A DNA stretch of 64,000 nucleotides from Paenacidovorax monticola (GCF_014489595.1 NZ_CP060790.1:248001-312000); one strand, 5' to 3'. Positions 1 through 9,030 are shown, counted from the stretch's first letter. Program-made: numbers and translations. Notes: a model not told the origin generated them from the sequence alone.

Positions 1-403
1 TGAGGCCCGCGCCGGGGCCGTCCATGAGCGGCGAGGGCAGACGGTGGCAGCGCTCCACGTAGCCCTCGGCCGACAGGTATTCGAGATTGATCCACAAGGG
101 CTTCACGGACCTGGTGCCCGCCGCACGGGCGATGGCGGCTACGAAATCGGGAGCGATCTCGCAACCGAAGGCCTCGACCACCACATCGCCCGGGCCGTCG
201 GGCGGCGCCTCGGTGGGCCAGGGGCGCACTTCCACGCCCGGCGCGCCTTGCGGCGCCATCCAGGCGAGGGCGCTGGCGTCGTCCACCCACAGGCGCACCT
301 GATGGCCGCGCGCACCCAGGTCGGCAGCGAGGCGCCAGCACACGCCGATGTCGCCGAAGTTGTCGATCACCTGGCAGAACAGGTCCCAGCGCATAGCGGT
401 CAT
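1..403 (-). CDS. earP: EF-P arginine rhamnosyltransferase EarP (N-terminal part, cut by window edge)
   Basis: Reading leftward from ATG 403 (alternative ATG 394) gives an open frame to the window edge. It begins MTAMRWDLFCQVIDNFGDIG and later has LWINLEYLSAEGYVERC, both hallmarks of EarP. EarP transfers rhamnose from dTDP-rhamnose to a conserved arginine of elongation factor P, which relieves ribosome stalling at polyproline. Only about 134 residues are visible; the C-terminal half and probably efp lie beyond the left edge. The start overlaps the stop of the upstream lysR-type gene as ATGA (400-403), so translation may be coupled. Identification is from remembered family motifs. Confidence 0.88.
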   Translation of the reverse strand, partial: MTAMRWDLFCQVIDNFGDIGVCWRLAADLGARGHQVRLWVDDASALAWMAPQGAPGVEVRPWPTEAPPDGPGDVVVEAFGCEIAPDFVAAIARAAGTRSVKPLWINLEYLSAEGYVERCHRLPSPLMDGPGAGL

Positions 404-1314
404 GGTGCGGCCTCGCCGTCCGTGCCCTGGGTGCCCTGGAGCAGGTGGTCCACGAGCAGGCGCGTGGTGCCCGAGGGTGGCTCGCCCGAGCGCAGGCACA
501 GCATGAGGCGGCGCCGCGCCCAGGGTTCGTTCAGGGCCACGGCGCGCAGCGTCTGCGCGCCGCGGTAGAGCTGGGCGCTGCCCCGCGGCATCACGCCCAC
601 GCCCAGGCCCGCCGCCACCATGAGGTAGAGCGCGTCGTAGCCCGTGACCTGCATGCGCAGCTTGAGCGGCAGGCCCGCCTCGGCCGCCGCGCGCAGCAGC
701 TGTGTGTTGATCGCGCTGCCCGGGTGCATGCCCACGAAGTCGAAGGCCAGCGCCTCGGCCAGCCGCACCGACTTGCGCCGCGCCAGCGCGTGCTGCGTGG
801 GTACCACGAGCACCAGTTCGTCGCCGCGGTAGGGCAGCAGGGTGAGCCGCTCGCCGTAGCTGCCTTCGTTGAGCAGGCCCACGTCGGCCGCGTTCTCGGC
901 CACGGAGCGGGCCACGTCGGTGCTGATCTGTTCCTGCAACTGGACCTGCACCTGCGGGTGGCGCGCCATGAAGCGCTGCAGCTCGCCCGGCAGGAACTGG
1001 GTGATGGCCGAGATGTTGGCCACCACGCGCACATGGCCGCGCACGCCGGCGCCGTAGTCGCGCATCTGGCTGGCGATGCCGTCCAGGTCGTTGAGCACGC
1101 CGCGCGCCAGGTGCAGCAGCGCGTAGGCGGCGGCCGTGGGCTCGGTGCCGCGGTTGCTGCGCGTGAAGAGTTCCACGCGCAGCGCGTCCTCCAGCTCGGC
1201 CAGGCGGCGGCTCGCGGCCGAGGGGGCAATGTGCTCGCGCGCGGCGGCGCGTGCGATGGCGTTTTCTTCCATCACCGCGACGAACAGGCGCAGGGAGACT
1301 GGGTCGAGCTTCAT
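400..1314 (-). CDS. LysR-family transcriptional regulator
   Basis: A 304-aa LysR-type regulator. The N-terminal winged helix-turn-helix (residues about 1-60) carries the usual SAASRRLAELEDAL recognition-helix pattern and LFTRSNRGTEPT wing. The rest is the effector-binding domain. An upstream in-frame extension to 1455 exists, but ATG 1314 (MKLDPVSLRLFV) matches the usual N-terminus and leaves the operator outside the gene. It is divergent from the CoA-transferase operon and is the probable regulator of it, by the common LysR arrangement. The effector is unknown, plausibly an organic acid or its CoA ester. It overlaps earP by 4 bases. Confidence 0.9.
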   Translation of the reverse strand: MKLDPVSLRLFVAVMEENAIARAAAREHIAPSAASRRLAELEDALRVELFTRSNRGTEPTAAAYALLHLARGVLNDLDGIASQMRDYGAGVRGHVRVVANISAITQFLPGELQRFMARHPQVQVQLQEQISTDVARSVAENAADVGLLNEGSYGERLTLLPYRGDELVLVVPTQHALARRKSVRLAEALAFDFVGMHPGSAINTQLLRAAAEAGLPLKLRMQVTGYDALYLMVAAGLGVGVMPRGSAQLYRGAQTLRAVALNEPWARRRLMLCLRSGEPPSGTTRLLVDHLLQGTQGTDGEAAP

Positions 1315-1335
1315 GGGCGCCGATGGTAATCCGGA

Positions 1336-1374
1336 GGCGAGGCTGCCATGCCGGTTTGCGATGGCAGCCTCGCC
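1336..1374. promoter_or_regulatory. Long perfect dyad, probable LysR operator
   Basis: GGCGAGGCTGCCAT (1336-1349) and its exact reverse complement (1361-1374) flank 11 bases. The inner bases give T-N11-A, the LysR-box geometry. The dyad sits in the 128-bp gap between the divergent lysR-type gene and the CoA-transferase gene. The pairing is seen directly; LysR binding is inferred. It could also form an RNA hairpin. Confidence 0.55.
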
Positions 1375-1442
1375 ATCGAGCGTTTTGGGCGGGGCGGGCG
1401 GTGCGGCATCATCCGCGCCGGACTTCAGGAGGCAAGCACCCC

Positions 1443-2651
1443 ATGCAACAAGCAACCAACTCCCCTGCCGCGCTGGCCGGCGTGCGCGTGGTCGAGATGG
1501 GCCAGCTCATCGCGGGCCCGTTTTGCGGCAAGACCCTGGGTGAGTTCGGCGCCGAGGTGATCAAGATCGAGGCGCCCGGCGCGGGCGATCCGCTGCGCAA
1601 CTGGCGGCTCATGAGGGAGGGCACCTCCGTGTGGTGGCAGGTGCAGTCGCGCAACAAGCGCTCGGTGGCGCTGGACCTGCGCGCCCCGGAGGGGCAGGAC
1701 ATCGCGCGCCGGCTGATCGCCGAGGCCGACGTGCTGATCGAGAACTTCCGCCCCGGCACGCTGGAGGGCTGGGGCATGTCGCCCGCCGAGCTGCACGCGC
1801 TGAACCCGGGCCTTGTGATTCTGCGCATCTCAGGCTATGGCCAGACGGGGCCGTACCGCGACCTGCCGGGCTTCGGCGTGATCGGCGAGGCCATGGGCGG
1901 CCTGCGCCACCTCACGGCGGAGCCGGGCCGCGTGCCGGTGCGCGTGGGCGTTTCCATCGGCGACACGCTGGCCGCGCTGCACGGCGCCATCGGCGTGATG
2001 ATGGCGCTGTACCACCGCAAGGTGAATGGCGGCGCGGGCCAGGTGATCGACGTGGCGCTGCACGAGGCTGTTTTCAACTGCATGGAGAGCCTGATTCCCG
2101 AGTACAGCGCCTTCGGCGCCGTGCGCGAGGCTGCGGGCAGCGCGCTGCCGGGTATTGCGCCCAGCAACGCCTACCCCTGCGCGGACGGCTGGGTGCTCGT
2201 GGCGGGCAACGGCGACAGCATCTTCAAGCGCCTCATGGCAGCCATTGGCCGCCAGGATCTGGCCGACGCGCCCGATCTGGGTGACAACGCGGGCCGCGTG
2301 GCGCGCGTGGCCGAGATCGATGCCGCCATTGGCGCATGGACGGCCGGGCGCACCGTGCAGGCCGTGATGGACACGCTGAGCGCCGCGCGCGTGCCCGTGG
2401 GCAAGGTCTACACGGCCCAGGACATTGCCGAGGACCCGCATTACCAGGCGCGCGAGATGCTGCTCACGCAGGCCACGCGCGACGGCTACAGCGTCACAGT
2501 GCCCGGCGTGGTGCCCAAGCTCTCCGCCACGCCCGGCACGGTGCGCACCAGCGCGCCGCGTCTGGGTGACGACACCGACGCCGTGCTGGCCGAGGCCGGC
2601 CTCACGCAGGAACAGATCGCGCTGCTGCGCGCCAAGGGGGTGATCCAATGA
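1443..2651 (+). CDS. CaiB/BaiF family (class III) CoA-transferase
   Basis: A 402-aa class III CoA-transferase, an enzyme that moves CoA between carboxylic acids. Visible signatures are GVRVVEMGQLIAGPFCGKTL at the N-terminus, GAEVIKIEAPGAGDPLR, RNKRSVALDL, GYGQTGPYRDLPGF, and the SIGDTLAALHGAIG segment whose Asp (residue about 174) is the family nucleophile. Length is typical. ATG 1443 follows an AGGAGG-like ribosome site at about 1427; the frame is open further upstream, but that region is the operator. The stop overlaps the next start as ATGA. Together with the lyase it suggests catabolism of a branched or dicarboxylic acyl-CoA; the exact substrate cannot be read. Confidence 0.9.
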   Translation: MQQATNSPAALAGVRVVEMGQLIAGPFCGKTLGEFGAEVIKIEAPGAGDPLRNWRLMREGTSVWWQVQSRNKRSVALDLRAPEGQDIARRLIAEADVLIENFRPGTLEGWGMSPAELHALNPGLVILRISGYGQTGPYRDLPGFGVIGEAMGGLRHLTAEPGRVPVRVGVSIGDTLAALHGAIGVMMALYHRKVNGGAGQVIDVALHEAVFNCMESLIPEYSAFGAVREAAGSALPGIAPSNAYPCADGWVLVAGNGDSIFKRLMAAIGRQDLADAPDLGDNAGRVARVAEIDAAIGAWTAGRTVQAVMDTLSAARVPVGKVYTAQDIAEDPHYQAREMLLTQATRDGYSVTVPGVVPKLSATPGTVRTSAPRLGDDTDAVLAEAGLTQEQIALLRAKGVIQ

Positions 2652-3631
2652 GCATGGCAGCAAATGCCGTGTGGCACGGTGCGGGGCGCCGCATCCACAT
2701 GCAGGAAGTGGGCACGCGCGACGGCCTGCAGATGGAGGCGCGCTTCGTGCCCACCGAGGACAAGATCGCGCTCGTGAACGCGCTCTCGGCCACGGGCCTG
2801 GCCAAGATCGAGGTGACCTCGTTCACCTCGCCCACGGCCATTCCGGCGCTGCGCGACGCAGAGATCGTGATGCGCGAGATCGAGCGCCGCGCGGGCGTGG
2901 TGTACACCGCGCTCGTGCCCAACCAGCGCGGCGCGGAGCGCGCCATCGAGTCGCGCACCGACGAGCTCAACTTGGTCATGTCGGTGAGCGAGACGCACAA
3001 CCTGGCCAACCTGCGCATGGCGCGCGCGCAGTCGTTCGCGGCGCTCGCGCAGGTGGTGGCCACGGCCCAGGCCGCGCGCGTGGCGGTGAACGTGTCGCTC
3101 TCGTGCGTGTTCGGCTGCCCCATGGAGGGCGACGTGGCCGAGGACGAGGTGTTCGACTGGGTGCAGCGTTTTGCCGACATCGGCGTGGCGGGCATCACGC
3201 TGTGCGACACCACGGGCATGGCCTTTCCCTCGCAGGTGGAGCGCTTGGTGCGCGCGGCGCGCGTGCGCTGGCCAGGCCTGGTGTTCACGCTGCACTTCCA
3301 CAACACGCGCGGCATGGGGCTGGCCAACGTGCTTGCGGCCATCGCCGCAGGGGCCGACCGCTTCGACGCCTCGCTCGGCGGCCTGGGGGGCTGCCCCTAT
3401 GCGCCGGGCGCCTCGGGCAATGTGTGCAGCGAGGAGGTGGTGCACGCGCTGGAGCTCATGGGCTACGACACGGGGGTCGACCTGGCCGCGCTCGTCGCGG
3501 CGGCGCGGCGCCTGCCCGCCCTCATCGGCCATGACATTCCGGGCCAGATCGCCAAGGCCGGGCGCCGGCTCGACCTGCACCCGCTGCCCGAAGGCTTTGG
3601 CGCCATCCGCGAGCGCGCACTGGCGCGTTAG
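2648..3631 (+). CDS. Hydroxymethylglutaryl-CoA lyase family protein
   Basis: A 327-aa TIM-barrel aldolase of the HMG-CoA lyase (HMGL-like, DRE-TIM) family, which cleaves an HMG-CoA-type substrate to acetyl-CoA and a keto product. Motifs seen are EVGTRDGLQ (metal and catalytic residues), EVTSFTSP, the metal-binding HFHNTRG, and GGCPYAPGASGNVCSEEVV near the C-terminus, where family members place the glycine-rich cysteine loop. It is translationally coupled to the CoA-transferase (ATGA overlap), so the two probably act on one substrate: activation, then cleavage. The natural substrate could be HMG-CoA or an analogue such as citramalyl-CoA. Confidence 0.9.
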   Translation: MSMAANAVWHGAGRRIHMQEVGTRDGLQMEARFVPTEDKIALVNALSATGLAKIEVTSFTSPTAIPALRDAEIVMREIERRAGVVYTALVPNQRGAERAIESRTDELNLVMSVSETHNLANLRMARAQSFAALAQVVATAQAARVAVNVSLSCVFGCPMEGDVAEDEVFDWVQRFADIGVAGITLCDTTGMAFPSQVERLVRAARVRWPGLVFTLHFHNTRGMGLANVLAAIAAGADRFDASLGGLGGCPYAPGASGNVCSEEVVHALELMGYDTGVDLAALVAAARRLPALIGHDIPGQIAKAGRRLDLHPLPEGFGAIRERALAR

Positions 3632-3670
3632 GCTTGCACACGATACGCATAACGACAGGAGACAACCACC

Positions 3671-4660
3671 ATGCCCCCCATCACCGCATTGACCCGGCGC
3701 CGCGCGGCGCTGGCCCTGGGAGCCGCCCTGTGTGCGGCGTCGCTCGGCGCGGCCGCGCAGGACAAGTACCCCTCCAAGCCCATCACCCTCGTGGTGCCGC
3801 AGGCCGCGGGCGGCGCCAACGACGCCATCGCGCGCGTGCTCGCGCAGCGCCTGACCGAGCAGATGGGCCAGAGCGTGGTGGTGGACAACCGCCCCGGCGC
3901 GGGCGGCACGCTGGCCACGGCGGCCCTGGCGCGCAGCAGGCACGACGGCTACACGCTGCTGGTGACGGCCGACAGCGCGCATGTGGTGGGCCCGGCGCTG
4001 TACAAGAACCCGGGGTTCGACCCCGTGAAAGATTTCGCGCCCGTGGCGCCCATCGCCACGGCGGGCTATGTGCTGGTGGCGCATCCCTCGTTCCCGGGCA
4101 GCAATGTGGCAGACCTGATCCGTCTGGCCAAGGCCAGCCCGGGCAAGTACGCGATCGCCTCGGCCGGCAACGGCACGCTGAACCACCTGATCGGCGAGAT
4201 GCTGCAAAAGGCCGCGGGCATCCAGCTACAGCACATTCCCTACAAGGGCTCGGCCGCCGCGGCGACCGACGTGGTGGGCGGGCAAGTGCCGCTGTCGGTG
4301 CAGAGCCTGCCCTCGTCCATCGCCTTCATCAAGGCGGGCAAGCTCAAGGTGCTGGGCGTGGTGAACGCCCGGCGCGTGGCCGCGCTGCCCGACGCGCCCA
4401 CCATCGGCGAGACGCTGCAGGGCTTTGGCGAGGCGCCGTGGTACGCCATGTTCGCGCCCGCCGGCACGCCCGCGCCCATCGTGGCGCAGTTGCAGGCCGA
4501 GGTGGCGCGCGCGCTGGAGCAAAAGGACGTAGTAGACAAGCTCGCGGGCGTGGGCTGCGAGCCCTTCAAGGGCAGCTCGGCGCAGTTGGGCGCGCTGGTG
4601 CAGTCCGATCTGCCCAAGTGGGCGCGCGTGGTGAAAGACACGGGCGCCACGGTGGATTGA
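3671..4660 (+). CDS. Bug/TctC-family tripartite tricarboxylate receptor
   Basis: A 329-aa periplasmic substrate-binding protein of the Bug family. The N-terminus is a signal peptide (basic RRRAALALGAALCAASL then AAAQ). The mature protein starts with the family pattern YPSKPITLVVPQAAGGAND and continues with VVVDNRPGAGG and IPYKGSAAA. Bug proteins feed carboxylates to TctAB-type transporters, but no TctA or TctB gene is present here, so it may use a shared transporter or act in sensing. It lies 39 bases after the lyase gene with an AGGAGA ribosome site, as part of the same operon. Confidence 0.93.
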   Translation: MPPITALTRRRAALALGAALCAASLGAAAQDKYPSKPITLVVPQAAGGANDAIARVLAQRLTEQMGQSVVVDNRPGAGGTLATAALARSRHDGYTLLVTADSAHVVGPALYKNPGFDPVKDFAPVAPIATAGYVLVAHPSFPGSNVADLIRLAKASPGKYAIASAGNGTLNHLIGEMLQKAAGIQLQHIPYKGSAAAATDVVGGQVPLSVQSLPSSIAFIKAGKLKVLGVVNARRVAALPDAPTIGETLQGFGEAPWYAMFAPAGTPAPIVAQLQAEVARALEQKDVVDKLAGVGCEPFKGSSAQLGALVQSDLPKWARVVKDTGATVD

Positions 4661-4706
4661 ACCCTGGATTTTTTCGCAACAGAACCGCACAAGGAGACAA
4701 CACAAG

Positions 4707-5693
4707 ATGACGACGCGCATCACCCGCAAACGCTTCGCCGCGCTGGCCCTGGCCGCGCTCGCGCCGTTGGCGCTGTCCACGGCCTGGGCCCAGGGCGCGT
4801 ACCCGGCCAAGCCCGTGACCCTGGTCGTGCCCACAGCCGCCGGCGGCACGACCGACCTGTCGGCGCGCATGGTGGCGCAGGCGCTGGGCCCGGTGCTGGG
4901 CCAGTCGGTGGTGGTGGACAACAAGGGCGGCGGCAACGGCGCCATCGCGGCCTCCATCGTCAAGCGCGCCGAGGCCGACGGCTACACGCTGCTGATGCAG
5001 TACTCGGGCTACCACGTCATCTCGCCGCACCTCACCAAGGCGCCGCAGTGGGAGCAGAAGGACTTTCAGCCCATCGCCAACGTGATCTCGGCGCCGCAGA
5101 TCATCGTGGTGCGCGAGGGCCTGCCCGTGAAGTCGCTGCCCGAGCTGATCGCCTACGCCAAGGCCCACCCGGGCAAGCTCAACTACGCCTCGTCGGGCAA
5201 CGGCTCGCTGCAGCACGTGACGGGCGCCATGCTGGAGCAGCAGGGCGGCATCAAGATGGTTCACGTGCCGTACAAGGGAACGGGCCCCGCGCTGCAGGAT
5301 CTGCTGGGCGGCCAGGTGGACCTGACCTTCGGCACCGCGCCGCCGTTCATGCCGCACATCCAGGCCGGCAAGCTGCGCGTGCTGGCCGTGACCGGCAAGG
5401 AGCGCCTGCCCAGCCTGCCCGACGTGCCCACCACGGCCGAGGCGGGCTATCCCGGCGTGAACGCGACCTCGTGGTTCGCGCTGTTCGCGCCCGCGGCCGT
5501 GCCCAAGGGCGTGGTCGACAGGCTGGCCGCCGATCTGAAGAAGGTGGTGGAGGACCCGGCCTTCCGCAAGAAGGCGCAGGAGCAGGGCGCCGCGGCCGAC
5601 TACCTGGGCCCGCAGCCGCTGGCCGCCCGTGTGAAGGCCGACTTCGCGGGCTGGGCCGACGTGATCAAGAGCTCGAAGATCGAGGCCGAGTAA
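4707..5693 (+). CDS. Second Bug/TctC-family tripartite tricarboxylate receptor
   Basis: A 328-aa Bug protein, a relative of its upstream neighbour. It has a signal peptide ([16 protein letters not shown]), then [30 protein letters not shown] and [19 protein letters not shown]. The 46-base gap and AAGGAGA ribosome site place it last in the CoA-transferase operon. Two non-identical receptors in tandem suggest two related carboxylate ligands, or a recent duplication followed by divergence. Neither ligand can be read from sequence. Confidence 0.93.
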   Translation: MTTRITRKRFAALALAALAPLALSTAWAQGAYPAKPVTLVVPTAAGGTTDLSARMVAQALGPVLGQSVVVDNKGGGNGAIAASIVKRAEADGYTLLMQYSGYHVISPHLTKAPQWEQKDFQPIANVISAPQIIVVREGLPVKSLPELIAYAKAHPGKLNYASSGNGSLQHVTGAMLEQQGGIKMVHVPYKGTGPALQDLLGGQVDLTFGTAPPFMPHIQAGKLRVLAVTGKERLPSLPDVPTTAEAGYPGVNATSWFALFAPAAVPKGVVDRLAADLKKVVEDPAFRKKAQEQGAAADYLGPQPLAARVKADFAGWADVIKSSKIEAE

Positions 5694-5698
5694 GTTCC

Positions 5699-5719
5699 CG
5701 GGGCGCCGCCGGCGCCCCG
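5699..5719 (+). terminator. GC-rich hairpin after the Bug operon
   Basis: GGGGCGCC (5700-5707), loop GCC, GGCGCCCC (5711-5718), with one more C-G pair outside. It begins four bases after the TAA of the second receptor. There is no T-run, so it is at most a pause or processing hairpin rather than a classic intrinsic terminator. Confidence 0.4.
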
Positions 5720-5758
5720 TTCCTCGCGGAGGCGCTGGGCGCGGCCACAATACAGGCC

Positions 5759-7726
5759 ATGTCCGATGCGCACTCCGAAGAACTGCTCGCCCAGGTCGCG
5801 GCCCTGCCGCCGCTGCCGGGCGTGTACCGCTATTTCGACGCCGACGGCGCGCTGCTCTACGTGGGCAAGGCGCGCAACCTCAAGAAGCGCGTCTCCAGCT
5901 ACTTCACCAAGAACCACGGCGGCACGCGCATCGGCCACATGGTCGGCAAGATCGTGCGGCTGGAGACCACGGTGGTGCGCTCCGAGGCTGAGGCGCTGCT
6001 GCTGGAAAACAACCTCATCAAGTCGCTGAACCCCAAGTACAACATCCTGTTCCGCGACGACAAGAGCTACCCCTTCCTCAAGATCACCGGCGTGGCCGCC
6101 AGGGACGGCACGGGCGACGCGCCGGGCCAGCGCTTCCCTCGCATGGCCTACTACCGTGGCGCCATCGACAAGCGCCACCGCTATTTCGGTCCCTACCCGA
6201 GCGGCTGGGCCGTGAAGGAGACCATCCAGCTGCTGCAGAAGGTGTTCCGCCTGCGCACCTGCGAGGACACGGTGTTCGCCAACCGCTCGCGGCCCTGCCT
6301 GCTCTACCAGATCAAGCGCTGCACGGGGCCCTGCGTGGGCCTGATCTCGCCCGAGGCCTATGCGGTGGACGTGCAGAACGCCGAGGCCATGCTGCGCGGC
6401 GAAACGCAGGAACTGCTCAAGATGCTGGAGGAGCGCATGCTCGCGCATTCCGAGCGGCTTGAATTCGAGCAGGCGGCCGAGCTGCGCAACCAGATCACGG
6501 CGCTGTCGCGCGTGCTGCACCAGCAGGCCATCGAGACCGCGTCGGACAAGGACGTGGACATCCTTGCCGTGCGCGTGCAGGGCGGGCGCGCCTGCGTGAA
6601 CCTGGCCATGGTGCGCGGCGGGCGGCACCTGGGCGACCGGCCTTACTTCCCCGTGCATGTGGACGACGCCACGGCCGTCTTTGCGCCCGAGGACGGGCCG
6701 GAGGACGGCCTGGAAGAGATGGGCGCCACGCAGGCACCGCCGGTGGAGCAGCAGGTGCTGGCCGCCTTCATCGCGCAGCACTACATCAGCGTGCCCATTC
6801 CGCCTGTGCTGGTGGCGAGCGAGCCCGTGGACAAGGCGCTGCTCGAGGCCCTGTCGGAGCAGGCGGGCCTGCGTGTGACGGCCGTGCACCAGCCGCGCGA
6901 GCAGCGCCGCGCCTGGCTGGAGATGGCGCAGAAGAACGCCGACATCCAGCTCGCGCGCCTGCTGGCCGAGGAAGGCTCGCAGCAGGCGCGCACGCGCGCG
7001 CTGGCCGAGGCGCTCCAGCTCGACGCCGAGGACCTGGACCACCTCACGATCGAGTGCTTCGACATCTCGCACACGGCAGGCGAATCCACGCAGGCCTCGT
7101 GCGTGGTCTTCCACCACCACAAGATGCAGAGCAGCGAATACCGCCGCTTCAAGATCGAGGGCATTACCGGCGGCGACGACTACGCTGCCATGCGCCAGGT
7201 GCTCACGCGCCGCTACCGGCCCGTGGCCGAAGCGCAGCGCGAGGCCGGCGGCGCCGAGCCGGCGGCAGGCCAGGCACGCCTGCCGGACCTGGTGCTGGTG
7301 GACGGTGGCAAGGGCCAGGTGAGCATGGCGCGCGAGGTGTTCACCGAACTGGGGCTGGACCTCTCGCGCATCGTCGGCGTGGAAAAGGGCGAGGGCCGCA
7401 AGGTGGGGCTGGAGGAACTGGTGTTCGCCGACGGGCGCGAGAAGGTCTACCTGGGCAAGGACTCGGCCGCGCTCATGCTGGTAGCGCAGATCCGCGACGA
7501 GGCCCACCGCTTCGCGATCACGGGCATGCGCGCGGCGCGCGCCAAGGTGCGCGTGGGTGGCAGCCGGCTCGAGGACATTCCCGGCGTGGGCCCGAAGAAG
7601 CGTGCGCGGCTGCTGCAGCGCTTTGGCGGCGTGCGCGGCGTGGGCGAGGCCAGCGTGGAAGACCTGGCCACCGTGGATGGCATCTCGCGCGAACTGGCCG
7701 AGGAAATCTACCGCGCGCTGCGTTGA
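5759..7726 (+). CDS. uvrC: UvrABC excinuclease subunit C
   Basis: A 655-aa UvrC, the nuclease that makes both incisions in nucleotide excision repair. Domains in order: GIY-YIG nuclease ([20 protein letters not shown], residues about 18-37, for the 3' cut); a UVR motif around residues 215-250 ([20 protein letters not shown]) that contacts UvrB; a C-terminal RNase H-like nuclease ([12 protein letters not shown] and [10 protein letters not shown]) for the 5' cut; and a final helix-hairpin-helix pair ([19 protein letters not shown]). The frame is open upstream into the receptor gene, but ATG 5759 ([12 protein letters not shown]) matches the normal start. pgsA follows 57 bases downstream. Confidence 0.96.
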   Translation: MSDAHSEELLAQVAALPPLPGVYRYFDADGALLYVGKARNLKKRVSSYFTKNHGGTRIGHMVGKIVRLETTVVRSEAEALLLENNLIKSLNPKYNILFRDDKSYPFLKITGVAARDGTGDAPGQRFPRMAYYRGAIDKRHRYFGPYPSGWAVKETIQLLQKVFRLRTCEDTVFANRSRPCLLYQIKRCTGPCVGLISPEAYAVDVQNAEAMLRGETQELLKMLEERMLAHSERLEFEQAAELRNQITALSRVLHQQAIETASDKDVDILAVRVQGGRACVNLAMVRGGRHLGDRPYFPVHVDDATAVFAPEDGPEDGLEEMGATQAPPVEQQVLAAFIAQHYISVPIPPVLVASEPVDKALLEALSEQAGLRVTAVHQPREQRRAWLEMAQKNADIQLARLLAEEGSQQARTRALAEALQLDAEDLDHLTIECFDISHTAGESTQASCVVFHHHKMQSSEYRRFKIEGITGGDDYAAMRQVLTRRYRPVAEAQREAGGAEPAAGQARLPDLVLVDGGKGQVSMAREVFTELGLDLSRIVGVEKGEGRKVGLEELVFADGREKVYLGKDSAALMLVAQIRDEAHRFAITGMRAARAKVRVGGSRLEDIPGVGPKKRARLLQRFGGVRGVGEASVEDLATVDGISRELAEEIYRALR

Positions 7727-7783
7727 ACCGCGCGGCCCGCGCGATGGCGCCATGGGCCCGTGGGCATGACACAATCACCTTCC

Positions 7784-8350
7784 ATGTTCTTCACCATCCC
7801 CACCCTGATGACCTGGACGCGCATCGTCGCGATACCTTTGATCGTGGGGGTGTTCTACGCGCCGCTGGAGCCGGCCACGCGCAACCTCATCGCGACGCTG
7901 ATGTTCATCGTGTTCGCAGCCACCGACTGGCTCGATGGCTTTCTTGCGCGCAAGCTCAACCAGACCTCGGCCTTCGGGGCCTTCCTCGATCCCGTGGCTG
8001 ACAAGTTTCTCGTCTGCGCGTCGCTGCTGGTGCTGGTGCACCTGCAGCGCGCCGACGTGTTCGTGGCCCTCATCATCATCGGCCGCGAGATCGCCATCTC
8101 GGCCCTGCGCGAGTGGATGGCGCAGATCGGCGCGAGCAAGAGCGTGGCCGTGCACATGATCGGCAAGCTCAAGACCACTGCGCAGATGGTGGCCATCCCC
8201 TTCCTGCTCTACGACGGCCGCCTGTTCGGCAGCATCGACACGGGCGTGTGGGGCACGGTGCTGATCTGGGTCGCGGCCGTGCTCACCGTGTGGTCCATGG
8301 TGTATTACCTGCAGAAGGCGCTGCCCGAGATCCGCGCTCGCGTGAAATAG
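7784..8350 (+). CDS. pgsA: CDP-diacylglycerol--glycerol-3-phosphate 3-phosphatidyltransferase
   Basis: A 188-aa polytopic membrane enzyme that makes phosphatidylglycerol phosphate, the first committed step to phosphatidylglycerol and cardiolipin. The CDP-alcohol phosphatidyltransferase signature D-x2-DG-x2-AR-x8-G-x3-D-x3-D is complete (DWLDGFLARKLNQTSAFGAF then LDPVAD). The start is ATG 7784 (MFFTIPTLMTWTRI), the normal family N-terminus, rather than the upstream in-frame ATGs. Pairing with uvrC is common in proteobacteria. Confidence 0.95.
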   Translation: MFFTIPTLMTWTRIVAIPLIVGVFYAPLEPATRNLIATLMFIVFAATDWLDGFLARKLNQTSAFGAFLDPVADKFLVCASLLVLVHLQRADVFVALIIIGREIAISALREWMAQIGASKSVAVHMIGKLKTTAQMVAIPFLLYDGRLFGSIDTGVWGTVLIWVAAVLTVWSMVYYLQKALPEIRARVK

Positions 8351-8658
8351 GCTCGCGGTGCGAGCACACAAGCGCATGTCAATCCGGAAAGGTGCCCATG
8401 GCGGCGTACTTGAGACAAAAAGCCGCTGCAAGCCCCGTGGGGCCGTGTAAATGCGACTAGAATCGACTGGAACGCTGTGGCAAAACGGCGTGTTGTATTG
8501 ACACTTGGAATGTCGGTGGCTCTAATCAGCACAGCAGCACCTGCGTGCATGCCCATCTTTCCCCCGTCTGCGTGATTCAGCCTGTCGCTGAGCTTTCGGA
8601 TGTGTGAAGATCCTAGAGCAAGAGACATTCCATCAACTCTTTTCCCGAGAGGCATCTT
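8351..8658. other. pgsA-hupB intergenic region
   Basis: 308 bases without a convincing gene. It holds a 6-bp hairpin just after pgsA (GCTCGC 8351-8356 / GCGAGC 8360-8365, no T-run), a GCCCC/GGGGC stem near 8435-8447, the strong hupB promoter at 8498-8526, and a leader of about 125 bases. A 20-codon ORF (8398-8460) has a fair ribosome site but no other support. Confidence 0.5.
8498..8526 (+). promoter_or_regulatory. Near-consensus sigma70 promoter for hupB
   Basis: TTGACA (8498-8503), a 17-base spacer, then TCTAAT (8521-8526, one mismatch to TATAAT). Transcription would start near 8533 and leave a leader of about 125 bases before the GTG start of hupB. The match quality fits a very abundant nucleoid protein. 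Confidence 0.75.
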
Positions 8659-8931
8659 GTGAATAAAACCGAACTGATTGAGCACATTGCTAACAATGCC
8701 GACATCTCCAAGGCTGCAGCCGCACGCGCGCTGGAGTCCACGATCGAGGCGGTCAAGAAGACCCTGAAAAAGGGTGGTACGGTGTCGCTCGTTGGTTTTG
8801 GCACGTTTGCCGTGGGCAAGCGTGCAGCTCGCACGGGCCGCAACCCCCGCACGGGCGCAACGATTAAAATCAAGGCTGCTAAGGTTCCGAAGTTCCGTCC
8901 AGGCAAGGCATTGAAGGATGCCCTGAACTGA
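8659..8931 (+). CDS. hupB: DNA-binding protein HU
   Basis: A 90-aa HU-family histone-like protein that bends and compacts DNA as a dimer. The sequence is near-canonical: [20 protein letters not shown], the [20 protein letters not shown] segment covering the start of the DNA-binding arm, and a closing [11 protein letters not shown]. The start is GTG 8659 with GAGAGG upstream. It has its own strong promoter and is followed after 15 bases by tRNA-Val, which may be co-transcribed up to the terminator at 9031. Confidence 0.97.
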   Translation: MNKTELIEHIANNADISKAAAARALESTIEAVKKTLKKGGTVSLVGFGTFAVGKRAARTGRNPRTGATIKIKAAKVPKFRPGKALKDALN

Positions 8932-8946
8932 CGACAAGTCAAGGTG

Positions 8947-9022
8947 GGGTGCTTAGCTCAGTTGGTAGAGCGGCGCCCTTACAAGGCGTAGGTCGGCGGT
9001 TCGACCCCGTCAGCACCCACCA
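8947..9022 (+). tRNA. tRNA-Val (UAC)
   Basis: A complete cloverleaf. Acceptor GGGTGCT pairs with AGCACCC; D arm GCTC/GAGC; anticodon loop CTTACAA gives anticodon TAC; T arm with GTTCGAC; 3' CCA is encoded (9020-9022). It lies between hupB and ppiD and is followed by an intrinsic terminator. Confidence 0.97.
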
Positions 9023-9030
9023 CACCGAGC

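Noticed and set aside
2486..4207. Long minus-strand open frames opposite the CoA-transferase and lyase operon, and similar ones elsewhere
   Set aside because: Composition is that of G/C-rich shadow frames, with no domains or ribosome sites; the plus-strand genes are clear.
8398..8460. A 20-codon ORF with an AAAGG-type ribosome site between pgsA and hupB
   Set aside because: Too short to judge by eye and no known family; it overlaps a G/C hairpin. Left inside the intergenic entry.
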